DNA of 6,616 bases from Planctomycetaceae bacterium (GTDB lineage Bacteria; Planctomycetota; Planctomycetia; Pirellulales; Thermoguttaceae): assembly GCA_031266315.1 (NCBI GenBank), contig JAISBG010000025.1, positions 1-6,616 on the forward strand, given 5' to 3'. Position numbers and translations under genes: made by a program. The notes below the pieces were generated by a model, which ran no database searches, was not told the DNA's origin, and saw nothing but the letters and a program-made list of their open reading frames with translations. How positions within the stretch are numbered: position 1 is the stretch's first letter; every line of letters starts with the position of its first letter. This document shows, piece after piece, positions 1 through 6,010 of the stretch.

Positions 1-906
1 CAGGCGATTTATCAAGTGGCACCAAGTGACGCAACAGTATTGATTCGCGGCGAGTCGGGAACCGGCAAAGAACTTGTCGCTCACGCAATTCATGTTGCCA
101 GTCCGCGAGCCAAAGGACCTTTTATCAAAGTAAATTGTGCGGCTCTTAATGAAAATCTGCTCGAAAGTGAACTTTTCGGTCACGAAAAAGGTTCTTTCAC
201 CGGAGCCGTTGCGCAACGAAAAGGACGTATCGAAGAAGCGGAAGGCGGAACTTTGTTTCTTGATGAAATCGGCGACTTTTCGCTAATCATTCAGGTGAAA
301 CTTCTTCGGGTTCTTCAGGAACGTACTTATGAACGAGTTGGGAGTAATACTTCACGGAAAGCAAATATCCGGTTATTGTGCGCCACAAATCACAATCTTG
401 AAGAGGCAATGATCGAAGGAACATTTCGAGAGGATTTGTATTATCGAATCAATGTTTTTCCGATTATGTTGCCGCCGCTTCGTGACCGGCGGGGCGATAT
501 TATGCTTCTTGCCAACCATTTTGTCGAAATAAATTCGAAACGATTAAACAAGTCAATCAAACGAATTAGTGCTTCCGCGATTGATCTTCTGACTGGTTAT
601 CGGTGGCCCGGTAATGTTCGGGAGTTGGAAAATACAATTGAACGTGCGATTTTACTGAGTCAGGATAATGTGATTCACGGACACCATTTGCCGCCGACGT
701 TACAAACCAGCCGTGTAACAAATACAACCGGAACCGGAACTCTTGAAGAACGTGTTGCGGTATTTGAGCAAGATATTATTATGGATGCTCTAAAACGAAG
801 TCAAGGCAACATGGCTGCCGCCGCCGTTGATCTCGGTACAACATCAAGAATTTTACGTTACAAAGTCCGACAATATCATATCGATCCCAAACAATTCGCA
901 CGATAA
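1..906 (+). CDS. Sigma-54-dependent transcriptional activator (NifA-like C-terminus), 5'-partial
   Basis: This protein is a bacterial enhancer-binding protein: an AAA+ ATPase that remodels sigma-54 RNA polymerase at -24/-12 promoters. The reading frame is open from base 1 ([14 protein letters not shown]), and the GTG at 16 lies inside the conserved AAA+ start, so the true start is left of the window. Counting from base 1, Walker A GESGTGKE is at residues 17-24, the sigma-54-contacting loop at 64-69 reads GSFTGA rather than the usual GAFTGA, Walker [12 protein letters not shown] is at 82-92, and the arginine-finger stretch [14 protein letters not shown] is near 142-155. [11 protein letters not shown] follows near 201-211. 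The C-terminus is a Fis-type HTH ([20 protein letters not shown]) ending [10 protein letters not shown], which resembles NifA and NifA-like activators. The sensory domain that would identify the signal is outside the window. The family is certain; the regulon is unknown, and no nif genes are nearby. Confidence 0.95.
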   Translation, partial: QAIYQVAPSDATVLIRGESGTGKELVAHAIHVASPRAKGPFIKVNCAALNENLLESELFGHEKGSFTGAVAQRKGRIEEAEGGTLFLDEIGDFSLIIQVKLLRVLQERTYERVGSNTSRKANIRLLCATNHNLEEAMIEGTFREDLYYRINVFPIMLPPLRDRRGDIMLLANHFVEINSKRLNKSIKRISASAIDLLTGYRWPGNVRELENTIERAILLSQDNVIHGHHLPPTLQTSRVTNTTGTGTLEERVAVFEQDIIMDALKRSQGNMAAAAVDLGTTSRILRYKVRQYHIDPKQFAR

Positions 907-915
907 ATGTTATCG
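901..915 (+). terminator. Small hairpin overlapping the activator stop codon
   Basis: CGATAA and TTATCG form a perfect 6-bp inverted repeat around ATG, and the first arm contains the TAA stop of the sigma-54 activator. A few Ts follow, but there is no real U-tract. It could be a weak transcription end or mRNA 3'-end structure, or chance, because the stem is short and AT-rich. Confidence 0.2.
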
Positions 916-993
916 TTTACAATATTTGTCCGGTAGAGATGAAATGTCGGTGGGAAAGAAAAATTTTGTAGGTATACTCAAGCCGTTTTAAAA

Positions 994-1075
994 TTCACGA
1001 AGCTGATTACGGAAGCGCAACAACGTGAAGCGGTTACTCAAGGGCGAAGCCTACCGCCCATACCGGCTACGGTAT
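994..1075. other. Short inverted repeats in the convergent intergenic region
   Basis: Several short complementary arms follow one another: TTCACG (994-999) with CGTGAA (1024-1029), GCGGT with ACCGC enclosing a GGC-GAA-GCC mini-hairpin (about 1030-1056), and ATACCG-GCTA-CGGTAT (1060-1075). The tract is more G+C-rich than its surroundings and lies 3' of both convergent genes. It may fold as RNA or be remnant repeat sequence. No gene or known RNA family is recognised. Confidence 0.3.
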
Positions 1076-1103
1076 AATTTCTAAGAACCTTTAGCATAGA
1101 TTC

Positions 1104-1181
1104 TTTTTTGACAAGATATACATAATTTACAAGATTTTATTTGATTTTTATCCTGTAAATTATGTAAGTCTCGTCAAAAAA
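1104..1181. repeat. 78-bp palindromic element (32-bp imperfect inverted repeat)
   Basis: Arms 1104-1135 and 1150-1181 match at 28 of 32 positions when one is reverse-complemented, around a 14-nt AT-rich loop. Each arm runs outside to inside as TTTTTTGAC, then TACATAATTTACA, then RGAT. In a minus-strand transcript two of the four mismatches become G-U wobbles, so the RNA hairpin would be best downstream of the DUF1559 gene, whose stop is at 1203. The arms start with T-runs and end with A-runs, the reverse of a classic intrinsic terminator. I recall similar TTGACAGGATTTACAGGAT-type palindromes scattered between genes in many bacteria. A dispersed intergenic palindrome is therefore the best reading, with a possible mRNA-end role. 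Confidence 0.6.
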
Positions 1182-1202
1182 TAGATTTTTAGAAGTTACT
1201 TA

Positions 1203-2495
1203 TTATGGAAATTTTACGGTTTTACCGTCACTGACGTGGGACAATGCAACAATCGTAGTTGTTGGAGTTGTTACGGCAATTGAATGAACGGCACCGTCAC
1301 CCATTACGAAATTGCAAACACCGGGATGGAGACTACCAAAGTGATTGTTATATCCGTAACCGGGTAAAAAATCCGATAGACCGATTTCATAACCAGTACC
1401 AGTGTTATAAGCCACCGCAAATGCGCCGGCAACACGTTCACTTCCGGTAACAAGGTAGGAACAATGTCCGCGTGCATAACCGGGGCTTGGAGTATTCGAT
1501 TCGTGTCCACACAAACCAATTTCGGAAATTGGAACATGTTTTTCTCCGACGACAAGTTGGTTACTGGAACCGTCTATCCAACGGCTCATATCGTCTCGTG
1601 CTTCCCAACGGTTTGGATCACGTAAATTTTGTAACAACGCAGTCCGTAATGGTCCATCATGAAATTCTATTCGTTCAATGGGATTATGGGCATGGAGTTG
1701 CCGCCAATTAATACTGCCAGTACTGCCTGTATCCGATCTCCAGTTGATGACTACGGCATAATCCGTAAAGGGACCGGGAACAAACTGAGTTGCACTGCTA
1801 TAACCAGAGGGAAGAGTTTGTTCCGCAAATCCTTTACCGCCACTTCTGGTGGGACATCGATAGATATTGACCGATCCCAACGCTTTTTTTTCGTCGTTAC
1901 TGAGTTGGTCCCAATAGTCTTTGTGAAAATAGGAACCGATTCCAATGTAGCAATTATTAACATCACCGCTTGCTGTTCCACGAGTTGTATTGTTTTCCTG
2001 TAACATCGAAGTAAGAGTCGATAACTCGATGTAGGGGTAAAGAAGAACAAAAAACGTCGCACGGTCTGTTGACGAAGTTGTACTTGAACCTGTTCGTGGA
2101 AGTCCGCCGATACAAGCAGGCGGAAGTCCTTTGAGAGTATCGTGCATATTATGGATGCCGATACCAATCTGTTTGAGATTGTTAATGCACTGTGAACGCC
2201 TCGCCGCCTCACGAGCGGCTTGGACCGCCGGCAACAGAAGAGCAATTAACACGCCGATAATCGCAATCACCACAAGAAGTTCGACAAGAGTGAATCCAAA
2301 CGGAAAGTAATGAGAAATAGAACTTTTTGAATTGCCGGAAAAGTATTTGGAAAAGGAAAACTTCTCATTTGTCAATTTTAATTCTTCACTAAATTTGTTT
2401 TCCTTTCCTATCGTTATTACCCATTTTAACATTGAGTCGTTCACTGAATTGTTACTCATTAAATTGTTTACTGTGTTTTTCTTTGAATTTTGCAT
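1203..2495 (-). CDS. DUF1559 / H-X9-DG protein with prepilin-type N-terminal methylation site
   Basis: A 430-residue type IV pilin-like (pseudopilin) protein of the planctomycete-expanded DUF1559 family. Such proteins are thought to be processed by a prepilin peptidase and exported; their function is not established. The class III signal is [15 protein letters not shown] at residues 67-81, with cleavage expected after G67 and E72 at the +5 position. Next come the hydrophobic helix to [16 protein letters not shown], and [15 protein letters not shown], the usual start of the DUF1559 domain. Near the C-terminus H390 and DG400-401 are separated by nine residues, the H-X9-DG signature. The ATG at 2495 is preferred over an in-frame TTG at 2501 because AAGGAGA ends six bases before the ATG and would abut the TTG. 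The 67-residue leader, rich in Ser, Asn and Lys, is unusually long. The gene stands alone and converges on the sigma-54 activator. Confidence 0.93.
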   Translation of the reverse strand: MQNSKKNTVNNLMSNNSVNDSMLKWVITIGKENKFSEELKLTNEKFSFSKYFSGNSKSSISHYFPFGFTLVELLVVIAIIGVLIALLLPAVQAAREAARRSQCINNLKQIGIGIHNMHDTLKGLPPACIGGLPRTGSSTTSSTDRATFFVLLYPYIELSTLTSMLQENNTTRGTASGDVNNCYIGIGSYFHKDYWDQLSNDEKKALGSVNIYRCPTRSGGKGFAEQTLPSGYSSATQFVPGPFTDYAVVINWRSDTGSTGSINWRQLHAHNPIERIEFHDGPLRTALLQNLRDPNRWEARDDMSRWIDGSSNQLVVGEKHVPISEIGLCGHESNTPSPGYARGHCSYLVTGSERVAGAFAVAYNTGTGYEIGLSDFLPGYGYNNHFGSLHPGVCNFVMGDGAVHSIAVTTPTTTIVALSHVSDGKTVKFP

Positions 2496-2501
2496 GGTCA
2501 A

Positions 2502-2508
2502 TCTCCTT
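2502..2508 (-). promoter_or_regulatory. Shine-Dalgarno of the DUF1559 gene
   Basis: The minus strand reads AAGGAGA, then six bases (TTGACC), then ATG at 2495. This strong ribosome binding site decides between the TTG (2501) and ATG (2495) starts in favour of the ATG. Confidence 0.8.
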
Positions 2509-2534
2509 TTCTGAAAATGTTTCTTTGAACTCTT

Positions 2535-2576
2535 CGCGAATCGTTCCTTGCACTACAATGTGCAAAAAACGTCGCG
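2535..2576 (-). promoter_or_regulatory. Stem-loop in the 5' leader of the DUF1559 mRNA
   Basis: Complementary blocks nest around a 6-nt loop: CGCGA with TCGCG outside, CGTT with AACG, then TTGCAC with GTGCAA, giving 15 pairs interrupted by small internal loops. The direct repeat TCGCGAATC (2534-2542 and 2572-2580) frames it. The structure ends about 26 nt upstream of the Shine-Dalgarno, in the predicted untranslated leader. It could stabilise the mRNA, modulate translation, or bind a regulator as DNA. No riboswitch class is recognised. Confidence 0.5.
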
Positions 2577-2660
2577 AATCAAATTAAATTATATTTTACA
2601 GAAAAAACTGTTTAAATTCAATAAAAAAATCTATTTGATTTTTTTTATGCTGGAAGTCCA

Positions 2661-2688
2661 TTTATACCAACAGGTTAAATTTTGACAA
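2661..2688 (-). promoter_or_regulatory. Sigma-70-like promoter of the DUF1559 gene
   Basis: On the minus strand TTGTCA (2688-2683) is followed after 16 bases by TATAAA (2666-2661); each hexamer is one base from consensus. Transcription would start near 2653, leaving a leader of about 155 nt that contains the hairpin at 2535-2576 and the Shine-Dalgarno. It is predicted by motif only, in AT-rich DNA where chance matches occur. Confidence 0.5.
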
Positions 2689-2731
2689 CCATGATCATTC
2701 AGAGCGAAAAAATTCAGATTGGGTAGGCAAT

Positions 2732-2780
2732 CTCTTCGTTGAAGAGTCGCGCCGGTTGATCTGTTATTGACTCCAACCGG
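2732..2780. other. Two adjacent hairpins upstream of the DUF1559 promoter
   Basis: CTCTTC-GTT-GAAGAG (2732-2746) is a perfect 6-bp stem with a triloop. CCGGTTG (2752-2758) pairs with CAACCGG (2774-2780). They are the G+C-richer part of this AT-rich gap. They may belong to a structured RNA together with the hairpins further right, or be operator-like DNA. No known family is recognised. Confidence 0.35.
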
Positions 2781-2828
2781 TAAATTTTGCCGTTCACCAT
2801 TTTCTTTTCGTTATTTTTTTGTTTCATT

Positions 2829-2864
2829 AAGTATAATTGGACATCGACTGTCCCGCTAATACTT
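2829..2864. other. Nested inverted repeat next to a TATAAT box
   Basis: AAGTAT (2829-2834) pairs with ATACTT (2859-2864), and inside them GGACA (2839-2843) pairs with TGTCC (2849-2853). A perfect -10-like TATAAT lies at 2832-2837 on the plus strand, but no good -35 is present. It could be an operator overlapping a plus-strand promoter, or simply a hairpin. Confidence 0.3.
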
Positions 2865-2900
2865 CAGAAAAAGTGTCCAGCGAATTATTGCACTTGACCG

Positions 2901-2945
2901 TTATCTATTTTAACAAATTCTTGCTGGTTTAAGCAGAATAGATAA
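2901..2945. other. Bulged 45-nt hairpin
   Basis: TTATCTATT (2901-2909) is perfectly complementary to AATAGATAA (2937-2945). Alternatively the right side AGCAGAATAGATAA pairs continuously with TTATCTA plus TTC-T-TGCT from the left side. It is one of six hairpin-capable segments in a row between 2732 and 3087. Confidence 0.35.
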
Positions 2946-3001
2946 TATGTGCAAAATAAAAAGAATAGGCATGGCGTTTTCAATTTTCGTACATCGAATT
3001 T

Positions 3002-3039
3002 CAAATAAAAATAACAGTTACATCTGTTATTTTTATTTG
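3002..3039. terminator. Perfect 16-bp inverted repeat, probable bidirectional terminator
   Basis: CAAATAAAAATAACAG (3002-3017) and CTGTTATTTTTATTTG (3024-3039) are perfectly complementary around the loop TTACAT. Each strand has an A-rich 5' side, a short stem core ending in CAG/CTG, and a T-rich 3' side, which fits intrinsic termination in both directions. The stem is AT-rich, so efficiency is uncertain. Confidence 0.55.
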
Positions 3040-3042
3040 TAG

Positions 3043-3087
3043 CCGGAAAATATTTGTAAAAAATTTGTTGAAAATTCCGGTTTTTTT
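3043..3087 (+). terminator. Plus-strand terminator-like hairpin with T7 tail
   Basis: CCGGAA (3043-3048) pairs with TTCCGG (3075-3080), followed at once by seven Ts (3081-3087). The loop is long (26 nt) and AT-rich. The T-run gives it a plus-strand direction, yet no plus-strand gene precedes it for more than 2 kb. It may end an unrecognised transcript. Confidence 0.45.
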
Positions 3088-3383
3088 ATGTACCAAAGTG
3101 TCCATATCAAACAAAATTACCTGCCGCAATAAAGAAATTATATTGTTATCACAAAATCTCCTTGATCTTTTGCGTAATCTTCTCTAAAATTTCAGCAGTA
3201 AGTGAGCAAAAATGAGCGGTATGGCAAACAGTTTACCGAAAATTATTGTGAAATTTACAAAAAATCATTGTGCAAAATCAATTAAGTCCTAAAATTGATT
3301 TTATTTTCCATGTAAGAATTAACCCTTTTCTCGTTGTCTTTTCTTGTTTCGGTTCTTTTCTTTTTTTCTTTTCTCCAATGTTT

Positions 3384-3506
3384 GTACTTCCGTGTGTAGC
3401 CTTTTTTGATTTTGACCTTGCAACTTTTTTGACGAAATAAAGTCTTGAGTTGGTATTTCGTCGAAAGACCAATTTTAAGACAAAATTATGTTGCACACGG
3501 AAGTAC
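3384..3506. repeat. 123-bp element bounded by perfect 13-bp inverted repeats
   Basis: GTACTTCCGTGTG (3384-3396) and CACACGGAAGTAC (3494-3506) are exact reverse complements. Inside, GACGAAATA (3431-3439) and TATTTCGTC (3453-3461) form another perfect 9-bp repeat. The right end continues as GGAAGTAG, partly repeating the arm. The layout resembles a small non-autonomous element with terminal repeats, but I see no clear target-site duplication, so a structured RNA or operator pair is also possible. It lies about 60 bp downstream of the hemY stop. Confidence 0.45.
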
Positions 3507-3567
3507 GGAAGTAGGACTCTTTTGAGTATGACAGTCTATTTGTTTCACGAATATTGAATATTTGTAA

Positions 3568-5016
3568 TTATTCAGTTTGTTCTGTTCTCAATTTGGCTAA
3601 TTTTTCTGCTGCCAGAAAACCGCTTTGAATACAATTGGGAATCCCGACTCCGTGAAAGGCATTGCCTGCCAGTGCCAGTGTTGGGTCAGAAGTTGTTAGC
3701 GATTCAATTTCCTGTACTAATTCCCGATGACCGATATGATATTGAGGCATTGTTCGGGACCAATGAGAAATCGTTATAAAAAGTGGTTCACCGTTTATTT
3801 TGAGAATCTTTCGCATTTCCGTCAACAGCAATGGTATCAGTTGCTCTTCCGGCAATTCCGCTAATTCCGGTGCCCGACTGCCGCCCGCGAATATTCGAAT
3901 CAGAAATTTTCCTTTCGGAGCACGATGTTCGTATTTCAAACTGCTGAAACTGCCGGCTAAAATCGGACTTTGTTCTGTTTTTGGTACGACAAATCCCATA
4001 CCGTGAAATGTTTGTTTGATTTGGTTCGAGTTAAACGCAAAAGTTGCAATCGCAGTTCCTTCGTGTTCGACTTTGGCGAGTTTTCCCGCAAGTTCCTGTA
4101 CAGAATCTTTCAGAAGCCGCGACGATTCGTGAACAGGAACCGCAAGAATAATCGCATCAAAAATTTCCGGTTTAACGGGAGATATTGCCGATGTTGTTTG
4201 TGAATTTGATGATTTTGTTTCAAGAGTCCATTGTCCTTCTGCTGTTTTCCCTATTTTCGTAATTTCTCGACCGGTTTGTAATGTCTCAGGTTGGAGTTTT
4301 GCGGCTAAGGCGTCGCAAAGCGAGGAAAGACCGTTTCGCAGTGTAACAAACATACTGTAACGTGCTCCGCTTTGTTCGGCGAGATGGGCGGCACGGTTGG
4401 CGGCAAGTTGTTTTTGCATTGCCCGAATCAGCGAACCATGATCGCGTTCCATTTCCCGAAATCTTGGCAAGGTGGCTAAAACGCTCAGTTTTTCCATATC
4501 TGCCGCATAAACTCCGCTGACAAGCGGTTCGACTAATCGTTCAAAAACTTCACGTCCCAAACGGCGGCGCACAAAATGAGCCATACTTTCGTCGAGATCA
4601 TCTTTTCGTGCAGGAATAAAAAGTTCAAGTCCGGCACGAAGTTTTCCAAACGGCGACAGAATCGGCGTGGTTGCCATTGGCAAAAGTTTTGTCGGAGCCA
4701 TCATCAGAAAACCGTCCGGTAAAAGGTACAAACGACCGTGCCGAACAACGTATGTCCGGCGTACCGACGGATTGGTCTGAACGAGTTCTTCACCGAGTCC
4801 GAGTTCTTTACAAAGTTTAACTCCCCACGGAATTGTCGTAATAAAATTATCTGCGCTCTGTTCGATTTGAAATCCGTCCCGATTCAATGTTTCGAGAACA
4901 CCGCCGTAACGATTGCGGCGGTCGAATACGCGAATAGTTGTATCAGGAGCGAGTTGTGCAAGCCGATACGCTGCCGAAAGCCCGCTGATTCCGGCACCAA
5001 GAATAGCAATATTCAT
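3568..5016 (-). CDS. hemY: Protoporphyrinogen/coproporphyrinogen oxidase, oxygen-dependent FAD type
   Basis: A 482-residue flavoprotein that oxidises protoporphyrinogen IX to protoporphyrin IX, the penultimate heme step. Some relatives act on coproporphyrinogen III (CgoX), and the gene is often labelled hemG in databases, although it is unrelated to flavodoxin-type E. coli HemG. The FAD-binding Rossmann motif GAGISG is at residues 7-12, followed by the acidic/basic strand end FDRRNRYGGVLET (31-43). LVEPLVSGVYAADMEKLSV (161-179), MPQYHIGH (423-430) and the C-terminal FAD-contacting AGNAFHGVGIPNCIQSG (450-466) are characteristic of the family. Length is normal and the frame intact. The ATG at 5016 begins directly at the Rossmann strand. 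No strong Shine-Dalgarno is seen; the start lies 9 nt after the nikR stop, so translation may be coupled. Which porphyrinogen is the substrate cannot be read from the sequence. Confidence 0.93.
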   Translation of the reverse strand: MNIAILGAGISGLSAAYRLAQLAPDTTIRVFDRRNRYGGVLETLNRDGFQIEQSADNFITTIPWGVKLCKELGLGEELVQTNPSVRRTYVVRHGRLYLLPDGFLMMAPTKLLPMATTPILSPFGKLRAGLELFIPARKDDLDESMAHFVRRRLGREVFERLVEPLVSGVYAADMEKLSVLATLPRFREMERDHGSLIRAMQKQLAANRAAHLAEQSGARYSMFVTLRNGLSSLCDALAAKLQPETLQTGREITKIGKTAEGQWTLETKSSNSQTTSAISPVKPEIFDAIILAVPVHESSRLLKDSVQELAGKLAKVEHEGTAIATFAFNSNQIKQTFHGMGFVVPKTEQSPILAGSFSSLKYEHRAPKGKFLIRIFAGGSRAPELAELPEEQLIPLLLTEMRKILKINGEPLFITISHWSRTMPQYHIGHRELVQEIESLTTSDPTLALAGNAFHGVGIPNCIQSGFLAAEKLAKLRTEQTE

Positions 5017-5025
5017 TTCGGTTTT

Positions 5026-5442
5026 TTAATGAAGATGTTTACCGGTTGTTGTCATTGTCAGAACAACATGTTTTAGACCTTTGATTTGACGCAATTGTTT
5101 GAGGATTTCACGAATTCGTTCTTTTGTTCCGCGTAAGACAATAATTTCCATACAATTATTGTGATCGAGATGAACATGTTGTGAACATTGAATTTCAGGA
5201 CAGAAATCGTGTTGTGTTTCCAGTAATTTCTGTACGATACCGGGTTTATGATGATCGTACACCAGAGAAATAGTTCCGGCAACATGGGTACCTTTAGTCC
5301 ATTCCTCCGCGATCAATGCTTCACGCATAACATTTTTAATTGCTTCCGACCGAGTTGGAAAACCGTGTTCTTCGGAAAAAGAATCGAATTTTTTAAGGAG
5401 TTCCTCCTCAACGGAAATACTGATTCGGGCAATCTGGGACAT
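5026..5442 (-). CDS. nikR: Nickel-responsive transcriptional regulator NikR
   Basis: A 138-residue ribbon-helix-helix regulator, the usual NikR length. NikR is a tetramer that, when bound to Ni(II), represses nickel uptake genes and in some bacteria controls urease, hydrogenase or iron genes. The N-terminal RHH DNA-binding unit (RISISVEEELLKKFD then RSEAIKNVMREAL, residues 6-43) precedes the C-terminal ACT-like metal domain. The four Ni ligands known from E. coli (H76, H87, H89, C95) correspond to H78 in TQH, H89 and H91 in HVH, and C97 in NNC, so the high-affinity site looks intact. The ATG at 5442 has no obvious Shine-Dalgarno. It is the first gene of a tight pair with hemY. No nickel transporter or nickel enzyme lies in the window. 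Upstream are palindromes and two tandem arrays that could contain its operator. Confidence 0.95.
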   Translation of the reverse strand: MSQIARISISVEEELLKKFDSFSEEHGFPTRSEAIKNVMREALIAEEWTKGTHVAGTISLVYDHHKPGIVQKLLETQHDFCPEIQCSQHVHLDHNNCMEIIVLRGTKERIREILKQLRQIKGLKHVVLTMTTTGKHLH

Positions 5443-5520
5443 GGTAACGATTCGGAGTTTCGGACTAAAAAATTTTAACGCGAAGAAACCGCATCAAAGA
5501 TACGAAACCTTCCGTGAATG

Positions 5521-5538
5521 TTTTGCAAAATTGTACAA
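5521..5538. promoter_or_regulatory. Twin palindrome upstream of nikR, possible operator
   Basis: Two perfect self-complementary sequences abut: TTTTGCAAAA (5521-5530) and TTGTACAA (5531-5538). They lie about 80-96 bp upstream of the nikR start, where an operator could sit. They do not match the E. coli NikR half-sites (GTATGA/TCATAC), so the assignment is tentative. No convincing -35/-10 pair for nikR was found. Confidence 0.25.
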
Positions 5539-5574
5539 GGAAATGTCTGAAATTGAAATACTAGGAACATAAAA

Positions 5575-5712
5575 TTCAATGGAAGTTTTGGATTTTTGAA
5601 CTTTTTGGCTCCGATTTCAATGGAAGTTTTGGACTTTCTGACTTTTTGGTTCTGATTTCAATGGAAGTTTTGGACTTTTAGGCTTTTTAGGTCTGATTTC
5701 AATGGAAGTTTT
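5575..5712. repeat. Tandem array A: 41-bp direct repeats (three full units plus a 15-bp part unit)
   Basis: Units begin with TTCAATGGAAGTTTT at 5575, 5616, 5657 and 5698, exactly 41 bp apart; the last is cut after 15 bases where array B begins. Each unit has four short T-runs about 10 bp apart on average, though unevenly spaced. There is no coding potential, and 41 is not a multiple of three. The array starts 133 bp upstream of the nikR start. The repeats could be protein-binding sites, curved DNA, or a plain minisatellite. Confidence 0.9.
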
Positions 5713-5714
5713 CG

Positions 5715-5965
5715 TGAATGACACTCCGGGAACAAAACTGACCTAGTCATTTCTCATGAATGACCCTTCAAAAAGAGAAATACATTGTGTATTTTTCATG
5801 AATAACCTTCTGGGAAGAGAAATACATTGTGTATTTTTCATGAATAACCCTCTGGGAACAGAAATACATTGTGTATTTCTCATGAATAACCCTCAGGGAA
5901 GGAAATACATTGTGTATTTTTCATGAATAACCTTCCGGGAAGAGAAATACATTGTGTATTTCTCA
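5715..5965. repeat. Tandem array B: 42-bp units with an internal palindrome
   Basis: Units begin with TGAAT at 5715, 5757, 5799, 5841, 5883 and 5924, giving a period of 42 bp (once 41). The palindrome GAAATACATTGTGTATTTC, or a one-base variant of its last base, occurs five times, starting at 5777, 5819, 5861, 5902 and 5944: an 8-bp perfect stem around TTG, up to 10 bp where flanked by GA and TC. The stretch from 5733 to 5756 is a decayed copy, so the array is degenerate on the nikR side and nearly uniform on the far side. Both parts of the unit are conserved, so this is not a repeat-spacer CRISPR. A phased operator cluster or a minisatellite is likely. Confidence 0.9.
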
Positions 5966-6010
5966 TTTCAGAGCCGATTTATCCCTGTGAACGGTTATGA
6001 ACAGTTAATA

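Larger units (their letters stand above)
2496..3567. other. Long intergenic region without a convincing gene
   Basis: About 1.07 kb separates the DUF1559 start from the hemY stop, both genes on the minus strand. It holds the DUF1559 leader and promoter, the hairpins entered separately, and a 123-bp inverted-repeat element near the right end. The decamer TGTGCAAAAT occurs at 2948-2957 and 3269-3278, and AAAGTGTCCA near 2870 and 3095. A Lys/Arg-rich open frame at 3278-3496 (minus) has a GTG start, no Shine-Dalgarno and low complexity, so it is not called. No tRNA, rRNA or recognised ncRNA is seen. Confidence 0.6.

Noticed and set aside
1259..2245. Several open frames overlapping the DUF1559 gene on both strands
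   Set aside because: They are out-of-frame shadows of a clearly homologous coding sequence and show no recognisable domains.
2499..2501. TTG as the DUF1559 start codon
   Set aside because: The AAGGAGA motif abuts it directly, while the ATG six bases further is at the correct distance.
3278..3496. 72-residue Lys/Arg-rich open frame on the minus strand
   Set aside because: It starts with GTG inside the 13-bp inverted repeat, has no Shine-Dalgarno, is low-complexity (complement of a T/C-rich tract), and resembles no family I know.
3800..5076. Plus-strand open frames opposite hemY and nikR
   Set aside because: They lie antisense to well-supported genes, have no family features, and are Cys/Arg/Asn-rich as expected for shadow frames.
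5248..5478. 76-residue plus-strand open frame opposite nikR
   Set aside because: It is antisense to NikR, whose domain and metal ligands are intact; there is no independent support.
5472..5502. nikR promoter with -10 TAAAAT or TATCTT
   Set aside because: No -35 with acceptable match and spacing could be found for either box.
5715..5965. CRISPR array
   Set aside because: The whole 42-bp unit is conserved, there are no unique spacers, and no cas genes are near.
5715..5965. Canonical E. coli-type NikR operators within the array
   Set aside because: GTATGA-N16-TCATAC is not present; the palindrome GAAATACA-TTG-TGTATTTC has different half-sites, so only a diverged operator is possible.
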